The notes under the pieces: generated by a model
Seen by the model: the letters and a program-made list of their open reading frames with translations, nothing else
The model's database searches: none
What the model was told of the DNA's origin: nothing
DNA from: Chrysochromulina tobinii
Taxonomy: Eukaryota; Haptophyta; Prymnesiales; Chrysochromulinaceae
DNA length: 11,952 nt
Reading direction: 5' to 3'
NCBI GenBank assembly: GCA_001275005.1
Contig: JWZX01001199.1
Location: forward strand, 1-11,952
Position numbers and translations under genes: made by a program
Part shown: positions 6,533 to 11,952 of the stretch, piece after piece
Layout: each line of letters begins with the position of its first letter
Numbering within the stretch: the first letter of the stretch is position 1

Positions 6533-8251
6533 ATGTCCAGCTCACACGACGTCTACGTGACGCCACCGCTCGGGCCGGAGCCCTCCTCCGTCAATGCCGC
6601 TCTCATCGGGCTGCACCCGCTCCCGTCGCCTGCGCTCAAGGCTCGCGCGTCTTCGATGTTGCCTGTGCCCAAGTCTTGCTTCGTGACCGGCCAGAGCGCG
6701 CGCAGCAAGACGGCGTCGCGGCTCGCCCCGGACCGCTGGTCCGAGCTCAGCGACGATGTGTATCACCTCGTCGCCGACCACGTGCCCACGCGGGACCTGC
6801 CGTTCCTTGCCCGCTCGAGCAAGCGCTGGCAGCACATGGTGGACCAGGCCTGGCCCGCGATCTGCGCGCGAAGGTGGCCGACACTTCGATCGCCTCTCAC
6901 GATCCCAGAGAGCGTCCTGTGGGCCGTCGCAACGCGCGGTGACGAGGACGCGGCCATCAAGCGCTTCTTGCAAGTTCTGGCGGAGCTGCACCGGGAGTGG
7001 CCCGACGCCGTGAGTGTCAACTGCGATGACGCCGGCGGCATCAACAACCGTCTATGCGAGCTGCGAGGCAAGACGTCCTTGCAGCTTCCGGCGGACGCCG
7101 CCCTCTTTTGGCTCCTCGGCGCGAGCCTCGAGGGCTCCTCGCCCGTCGCCACCACCTCGGGCGACTTTGGGCCCGAGTACGAGGAGACGACGCCGCGTGA
7201 GCCGTGGCGCGTGGCTCTTGCGTGGGAACCGCTCGGGATGCTCGTCGACGAGCCGGCGGTGGACGCCGCCGCAGGCACCCCGCAGGCCGGCGATGCGCAG
7301 CCCCTGACGCCGGTAGAGGCCTTCCAAGAGGCGGTCATTCAGATGGCGAACACGGCCGATGCGGCGGCGGCGGTGGACGGTACGGTACACGAGGACGCCG
7401 TGGCAGAGGATGCGGCTGCCGTGGAAGGGACCGCATCGCAAGACCACAGCGAGACCGCATCGCCACGAGCGCCGGCGCGGGTGCCAGCACCCGCGCCGCC
7501 GCTGTACGAGCTGCAGAGCCTGGAGATGCTCAACGAGTTCTGGGAGGCACAGGTAGAGGACGTCATAGCGACCAACCCGGCGCTCAACCCGGCGCTCGAT
7601 GCGCTCAGGGAGCAGCGCGGCGCCCACTTGCTGCAGATGGCTAACCTGGTGACCGACAAGATGGCGGGCACGTGCTCGATGCTCTTCGTCGACTGTAGGC
7701 CGCGTGCCACAAGCGTACGCAACGCGGCCGCGCCTGCCGAGGCCGGTTCCTCGGGGTCGAGCTCGGAGTCCTCCGAGGGTAAGCCCTCCGGAGCGTGGAT
7801 GGTGGTCCTGTCCGGCGACGAGGACGAAGGCGACTACCGCTTCGAGTGCAACGTCAACGGCGAGCCTCTGAGCCTGACGATGCTCCTCGAGCTCATGGTC
7901 GGTGCGCTACGCTCGCGCCCCGACTGCCGCGGGCTGCGCTGGCAGGAGGCATGGCGGCGGGTCGATTTATACGAGTACATCTGCGGCGCACTCGATGCGC
8001 CCGAGGACGACGGCATGAGCAGCATCATGGACGATGGCGAGGGCGACTTTGACTTTGTGCACGCGGAGGATGACGAGGAGGGCGAAGAGGGCGACGACCT
8101 AGCCAGCAACGAGGACGATTATGGTAGCGAGGACGAAGACAGCTATCCTGCCTCAATGCTCGCAGACGCGGACGATCTCGCGGACGATCCCGCCCTCGAT
8201 GGGTATGATCCGGCCGGTCAGCCTGAGAGCGCTTCTGGCGATGCGATCTGA
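6533..8251 (+). CDS. F-box protein with acidic C-terminal tail (possible SUKH/FBXO3-like core)
   Basis: Probable substrate adaptor of an SCF ubiquitin ligase. From ATG 6533 (G at -3) it is 572 residues; an in-frame ATG at 6425 would add 36 residues but has a poor context, and the frame is open still further upstream in antisense to kinesin exon 1. An F-box lies at about 69-114: WSELSDDVYHLVADHVPTRD followed by LPFLARSSKRWQHMVDQAWP, with the expected pattern LP-like start, leucine/valine helix and conserved Trp. Residues 140-205 (LAELHREWP, SLQLPADAALFWLLG) and 325-480 (MLNEFWEA, MVVLSGDEDEGDYRFECNV) resemble SMI1/KNR4 (SUKH) segments split by an Ala/Thr/Glu-rich insert (244-321); this is weak. 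Residues 488-572 are strongly acidic. An F-box, SUKH and acidic tail is the layout of FBXO3, but no ApaG domain is seen. F-box confidence is high, SUKH low. Confidence 0.8.
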   Translation: MSSSHDVYVTPPLGPEPSSVNAALIGLHPLPSPALKARASSMLPVPKSCFVTGQSARSKTASRLAPDRWSELSDDVYHLVADHVPTRDLPFLARSSKRWQHMVDQAWPAICARRWPTLRSPLTIPESVLWAVATRGDEDAAIKRFLQVLAELHREWPDAVSVNCDDAGGINNRLCELRGKTSLQLPADAALFWLLGASLEGSSPVATTSGDFGPEYEETTPREPWRVALAWEPLGMLVDEPAVDAAAGTPQAGDAQPLTPVEAFQEAVIQMANTADAAAAVDGTVHEDAVAEDAAAVEGTASQDHSETASPRAPARVPAPAPPLYELQSLEMLNEFWEAQVEDVIATNPALNPALDALREQRGAHLLQMANLVTDKMAGTCSMLFVDCRPRATSVRNAAAPAEAGSSGSSSESSEGKPSGAWMVVLSGDEDEGDYRFECNVNGEPLSLTMLLELMVGALRSRPDCRGLRWQEAWRRVDLYEYICGALDAPEDDGMSSIMDDGEGDFDFVHAEDDEEGEEGDDLASNEDDYGSEDEDSYPASMLADADDLADDPALDGYDPAGQPESASGDAI

Positions 8252-8498
8252 TCAAATTGTGCGCGGCGGGGGTGGCCCCAGCCGCCGGGCCCTACACACA
8301 AAGCTAGTTGATCGAGCTCGGGTTAATCGGCATGCTGTCACTCGCGAGAAGAGACTACGCGTAGCGTTCATCAGACAACATCGAAAACTCACGTGGTACT
8401 GGGTAAAGGTTGTCTCGAGGGACGGAGGATGCGGGTGCATGACTGTGCAAGGGCGCAACGCCAACGGCGCATTCGCACGGGCCGGTTTTGTTACGAAT
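8252..8498. other. Convergent intergenic region (3' ends)
   Basis: Lies between the F-box stop codon (8251) and the membrane-protein stop codon (8499). It presumably holds both 3' UTRs. No AATAAA signal, hairpin or gene is evident, and frames crossing it have no recognisable content. Confidence 0.5.
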
Positions 8499-9167
8499 CT
8501 ATTCACTGTTCTGGATGTCAGTGATGACAGCCGTCGCCAGAATTCCAAAGACAGCCTCGCCGGGAATCCCCTTTTTGATGCACATGCGATACTTGACAGG
8601 GGCCAATGGCATTTCCGAGTAAAGGAACCTCTCTGTGTTAGCCACCTTGTCCGTCCTCCTGTCGCCATCGATCGATTCGATCTTGAATGTCCGGCCCCAC
8701 AGCCAGCCCTTGCTAGAGTGCAAGACGTATTGGCCGGCGCCCATTATTGTAGTATACGGCTCCCAGAGCCCGACGGTGTCGCGGTTCACGCTACCAATCT
8801 CCAACGAGGCCACCCGTACACCCCACTTAGCGTGCAGAGGATCGAGAAGGTTGCTTCGGACGAGTTCGGCTGATCCAGGCATGCCTTCGACAACGCCTCT
8901 GGCAGTTGCGACAGCTTGCAGCCGCCAGTGCGATGGGCGCTCGAAGGATACGATTTCGCTGCCATCGCTGGTGCTTGCGCTGTAAGTGTGCCCAAAGAGT
9001 CCTGTGATGTAGCCACGGTTCACAAAGTAGAGCGTTGAATCGTGGTGGTCACACGACGATCGCAGAATGTCCCACGCACCTGGGATGACCACAAAGATGA
9101 CCAAAAACACGGGCACCGCGATACGCAGATTGATAGGAGGCGCCGCTTCGCCGGTCTCGATCACCAT
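8499..9167 (-). CDS. Single-pass membrane protein of unknown family
   Basis: A 222-residue single-exon reading frame. The ATG at 9167 has A at -3 and G at +4, and the stop is TAG at 8501-8499. Residues about 14-36 form one hydrophobic segment (LRIAVPVFLVIFVVIPGAWDI), which together with the acidic first residues reads as a signal anchor or type II membrane segment. The remaining 185 residues alternate short beta-like strands with aromatic residues (TLYFVNRGYITGLFGHTY, GWLWGRTFKIESIDGD, ERFLYSEM), suggesting a compact soluble beta-rich domain outside the membrane. The beta pattern weakly recalls LURP-one/Tubby-like folds, but I see no diagnostic motif and do not assign it. Its base composition is visibly less GC-rich than the kinesin and F-box genes. 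Function unknown. Confidence 0.65.
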   Translation of the reverse strand: MVIETGEAAPPINLRIAVPVFLVIFVVIPGAWDILRSSCDHHDSTLYFVNRGYITGLFGHTYSASTSDGSEIVSFERPSHWRLQAVATARGVVEGMPGSAELVRSNLLDPLHAKWGVRVASLEIGSVNRDTVGLWEPYTTIMGAGQYVLHSSKGWLWGRTFKIESIDGDRRTDKVANTERFLYSEMPLAPVKYRMCIKKGIPGEAVFGILATAVITDIQNSE

Positions 9168-9851
9168 GATGGAAGGTGAAGAAGTAAATAGCTTGAGAAA
9201 GGGTCAGTTGAATCGACACACAAGGTACCGACCAGCCACTACCACACGAAACACAGGACAGACGGGCGCTGTCACCGCGGTCGCGTCGCTCGGTGGACTA
9301 ACACACCGGCGAGGATTTTCAAGGATCCGGCCCCCACCCCCCGTCCCAGCCACACTACATCTTGCACTACATCTATCGGCCCCCGTGCCGGTAGTTCGTA
9401 TAACTGGCCTCCCCGTTCATGTTAATACACACAACACGTACAACAACACGTTCACAGCGGTAGACAGTTGAAACAGGCCCCTCTCGGCCAGACGACAGTG
9501 CCGTAGCACCGGTTGTCGCGTCTGTCGTGTTAACGTTCACGTGCCCCAATCTCAAAACCACACACACTAGGGACCCGGAATGACGAAGTGGGCGAAAGGG
9601 CGACGTGCCCTCCAGTCTCACTCAGATCCACACCCGCACCCCTCAGCCCCTCAGCCCCCCCAAAACCTGCGAAGCCCTGGTGGTAGAAAACCAAACACGC
9701 ACGCAAGCACGCAAGCACAAAAGCACCCCGCTTGGCGATTCGGCGAAGGAAGTGGCGTCTGGTACATGTACAAACGGTGTCCATTTGTGCGTGCGCAATC
9801 TCCACCAGCCAACCAACTGTTGCCCTATGCGGCGTGGGCGAAGAATGCGAA
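9168..9851. other. Intergenic region upstream of the membrane-protein gene; no gene seen
   Basis: This 684 bp separates two minus-strand genes and should hold the promoter of the membrane-protein gene and the 3' UTR of the F-box-like gene. Visible content is simple sequence: C-rich runs at 9328-9346 and 9641-9663, an AC-rich stretch at 9424-9455, a TTAACGTTCACGTG stretch at 9530-9543 (contains an E-box/G-box core CACGTG), and short CACGCAAG repeats around 9699-9717. Open frames here lack recognisable domains. Confidence 0.45.
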
Positions 9852-10613
9852 TCAGATCCTAAAGCGCAGCAGTTGGTCGTCGCAGCCGAGGACTTCGTCG
9901 CACGCGCCATCCAGATGTAGCCCCAGAGCTAGGGCTTCGGCGAGAACTGGGGCGACCTCCGGTATGCGCTCGACGCGTGCGATCAGCAGCACGGATGAAG
10001 ACCTGAAGCTGAACGAGGAGATTTCGTCCGTGGGCTGGCACACCAGTGTCATCTCGGGCTCATGGTAGGCCCTCTTGAGAGCGAGCCTGTCGGAGTCAGA
10101 CAATGACGCGAGCAGATCAAGCGCTTGGAACGATCGCCTAAGCATCTCAGCGACTCCCAGAAATCCCACGTCGAGACCAATCCGGGACGCGATGGATAGG
10201 CAGCGTTCCACAAACTCGGGACTGCCCACTTGCATCACGACCGAAGTCGCACGAAACGAGAACCCATGTTCCTGCGCCGCAATCGCCCGCATAACCTTCT
10301 GTTGCCAGGCACGCTTCTCAGCACGGGCAGCATCGCGCCACGCCTTGCATACGCAAGCCATGTGCACGATGTCGGCCAGTGATGGCATAGCATTGATGAG
10401 GGGCTCCAAGACGCCGAGCTGCAGCAAACTTGAGCGACGAGCTATGTGGCAGTCAACGATGCAAGTCACTTTCAAAGTTGTCGTTGGCACCAGATGTAAC
10501 TGGGTTGCAAGCAGCCGTGACCCCGACCGCGCTGGCTGCCGTGGCGCCGCGGCAGTGAATCGCGGCGTTGAGCTCGCTGCCCAAGCACTCGGTCGTAGAC
10601 CGCCTCTCTTCAT
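9852..10613 (-). CDS. F-box-like protein, 253 residues
   Basis: Reading frame from ATG 10613 to TGA 9852. Residues about 66-109 (LGVLEPLINAMPSLADIVHM, then ACVCKAWRDAARAEKRAWQQ) match the F-box pattern: a leucine-rich first helix, S/LADIVHMACVCKAWR as the C-x-x-W core, and a trailing basic helix. This is consistent with a Skp1-binding adaptor. The C-terminal 140 residues (FVERCLSIASRIGLDVGFLG, RRSFQALDLLASLSDSD, EMTLVCQPTDEISSFSF) give no family I can name. The N-terminal 60 residues are basic and low in acidic residues; they may be a targeting sequence, or the true start may be downstream or on another exon (a TTTGCTGCAG acceptor-like site precedes LGVLEPL). The ATG context is poor (T at -3). 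It is divergent from the IPT/TIG gene on the right. Moderate confidence in the gene, lower in its 5' end. Confidence 0.6.
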   Translation of the reverse strand: MKRGGLRPSAWAASSTPRFTAAAPRQPARSGSRLLATQLHLVPTTTLKVTCIVDCHIARRSSLLQLGVLEPLINAMPSLADIVHMACVCKAWRDAARAEKRAWQQKVMRAIAAQEHGFSFRATSVVMQVGSPEFVERCLSIASRIGLDVGFLGVAEMLRRSFQALDLLASLSDSDRLALKRAYHEPEMTLVCQPTDEISSFSFRSSSVLLIARVERIPEVAPVLAEALALGLHLDGACDEVLGCDDQLLRFRI

Positions 10614-10928
10614 TCAGATGCAGACGTGCTTGCGTTGACTGGCAGAAGTGCGGGTGTCAGTCTTCGGTCACTACACACACGCGCTGTGTTGAACAGATTT
10701 TCGCTTCCATCGCGGAACACGGGTCACATCTTTTTCGCTCCTTTTTTCTGCCGTGTGACGCCCAAAGTTACACGGCTGTGAACCCAACGTGAAAGGGCCA
10801 GATTACAGGACGGTATCCATCATGGAACCAGACAGGGGGGATGCGGGAGAACCCATTGGGGGGTCTCTCCGCCGTTTATTTGTACGCCTGCGGTTTCAAT
10901 TCAAAGCGCCGTCGTGTGCATAGGCGCC
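10614..10928. promoter_or_regulatory. Probable divergent promoter region, or 5' exon/intron of the IPT/TIG gene
   Basis: Lies between the start of the minus-strand F-box-like frame and the first usable ATG of the plus-strand IPT/TIG frame. It contains a pyrimidine-rich tract CTTTTTCGCTCCTTTTTTCT (10731-10750) and a TTTATTTGTAC element at 10875-10885. A short plus-strand frame begins at ATG 10822 (33 codons) and ends at TAG 10921. The tract could be a splice-acceptor tract for an upstream exon, so the boundary is not settled. Confidence 0.35.
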
Positions 10929-11952
10929 ATGCGCGCCGCGAAGCTGATCGACGACAGCCAAAGCCATCCCTTCGCCGCGCAGTCCAGCTGCAGTGCTGGT
11001 GCCCTTCGCATCGACCGTCTCGTGCCTTACGGTGGACCGCACCATGGTGGCACTGAGGTCATGGTGCGCCTGTCGGGCGGCACCGGCTTTATTGACCTGG
11101 GCGATGCCAAATGCGCCTTCGGTGGGACTGCTGTGCCTGCACAAGGCCTCAACAGCTCAGTGTTGCGCTGCACATCACCCGCAGTCGAGCTTGCAGACGA
11201 GGAGTTGCTGGGTGCATTGCCCGCCCGCAGCACCAGTGTGAACGGACCTACGCTTCGTGCAGTGCCACTTGAGATATCCTTGGATGGTGTGGCATTCACT
11301 TCGAGTCAAAGGCTATTCACATTCTTCGACTCCAGGTTGTTTGCAAGAATAACGGCCATCGAACCCAATATTGGCCCACGATTCGGAGGCACCTTGGTCC
11401 ATGTGACAGCCAGAGGGCTGGTGCCCTTTGGCACCGATCGAGCCGATGCGCCCTTGGGGTTAGCATGCATCTTTGGCGGCGTTGATTGGGTTGCTGCCAA
11501 CCCAGCAGGAAGCCTCGACTACTTACACTGCCGATCGCCGTTGGAGTCAACGGTCACGGTCCTCGTGCTCATCCTCTCCGGCGACGTGTCCGACTACACG
11601 CGGGAGGTGCGGGACCATCTAACGGTTCTCTTCGCCACGGTGGCGGGCGTGCTGCCATCGCAGGTGATGATTGACATCCAGGCGGCCTCTGTCAGGCTCC
11701 GCGTCGAGATTCGAACCCCGCGGTACCCGGCCAGCGCGGGCAGCACCGTACTCGCCCGCCTGCAGCAGGCTGGGTCGAGCTCGCCTGCGGCTCTGACCGC
11801 TCTGATGAGATCTGTCCCTGCCCTCTCTTCGATCGCTGTCCAATCAATCGACTCTGTCCCAACTCAATTAATTGAGGCATCCTCTGTTGCATGGCCTGCG
11901 CCGCCACCGCCGCCACCATCCACCACCACCTTCGCCACCACCTCCATCGCCG
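10929..11952 (+). CDS. IPT/TIG-domain surface or secreted protein, partial (runs off the right edge)
   Basis: A plus-strand frame is open from 10782 to the window end; the first ATG is 10929 (GCC before ATG), giving 341 codons with no stop. Two IPT/TIG immunoglobulin-like repeats are visible. The first (residues about 27-133) starts RIDRLVPYGGPHHGGTEVMV and contains AKCAFGG and LRCTSP. The second (about 140-204) starts RITAIEPNIGPRFGGTLVHV and contains LACIFGG and LHCRSP. Each shows the GGT turn and the C-x-FGG / C-x-SP cysteine pair of the family. A domain of about 100 residues follows (217-317: LSGDVSDYTREVRDHLTVLF, AASVRLRVEI) with a beta-alpha-beta-beta pattern that I recall from many algal predicted proteins and that is SEA-like. 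A Pro/Thr-rich linker (WPAPPPPPPSTTT) ends the window. No signal peptide follows this ATG, so an upstream exon is likely. Extracellular adhesion or wall role is inferred. Confidence 0.75.
   Translation, partial: MRAAKLIDDSQSHPFAAQSSCSAGALRIDRLVPYGGPHHGGTEVMVRLSGGTGFIDLGDAKCAFGGTAVPAQGLNSSVLRCTSPAVELADEELLGALPARSTSVNGPTLRAVPLEISLDGVAFTSSQRLFTFFDSRLFARITAIEPNIGPRFGGTLVHVTARGLVPFGTDRADAPLGLACIFGGVDWVAANPAGSLDYLHCRSPLESTVTVLVLILSGDVSDYTREVRDHLTVLFATVAGVLPSQVMIDIQAASVRLRVEIRTPRYPASAGSTVLARLQQAGSSSPAALTALMRSVPALSSIAVQSIDSVPTQLIEASSVAWPAPPPPPPSTTTFATTSIA
11889..11952 (+). repeat. CCN-rich low-complexity tract coding a Pro/Thr/Ser linker
   Basis: CCG/CCA/ACC triplets encode APPPPPPSTTTFATTSIA at the window edge. 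Such Pro-rich linkers commonly join domains in algal extracellular proteins. The reading frame continues beyond the window. Confidence 0.8.

Noticed and set aside
718-8252. Shared 12-mer ATGCGATCTGAT at 718-729 and 8241-8252
   Set aside because: A few 12-base matches are expected by chance in a window of this size, and nothing around the two sites is similar.

Overview
The window looks like nuclear DNA of a GC-rich unicellular eukaryote, most likely a haptophyte-type or other secondary alga. The grounds are a kinesin-5 gene with two GT-AG introns, F-box proteins, IPT/TIG-domain and sequon-rich secreted proteins, minisatellites inside genes, and no bacterial gene organisation. The lineage is an inference from style and is not proven.

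Layout, left to right. (1) A minus-strand gene fragment runs off the left edge. It encodes a signal-peptide protein that passes into 15-bp repeats coding N-glycosylation sequons. (2) About 1 kb follows without a convincing gene. (3) A minus-strand kinesin-5 gene (6294 to 1587) has three coding exons joined in phase: 89 + 1281 + 66 = 1436 residues. The motor is complete, the stalk and tail are long and alanine-rich, and the last exon supplies a SAP domain. Intron 2 is almost entirely a 24-copy 10-bp satellite (AGGTCATCRG) flanked by a perfect 16-bp direct duplication of coding sequence. Removing it restores an uninterrupted reading frame. (4) A plus-strand F-box protein with an acidic tail is divergent from the kinesin across a short shared promoter. 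(5) A minus-strand single-pass membrane protein of unknown family is convergent with it. (6) A second, smaller F-box-like protein lies on the minus strand. (7) A plus-strand IPT/TIG extracellular-type protein is divergent from it, still open at the right edge and entering a proline-rich linker.

Functionally, the kinesin-5 (spindle motor) and the F-box protein (probable SCF substrate adaptor) share a promoter region and could be co-expressed. The proteins at the two edges look like cell-surface or secreted proteins. No operon-like pathway ties the genes together. The most notable structure is the satellite-filled intron with exon-duplicating borders, which separates the kinesin from its SAP-domain exon.
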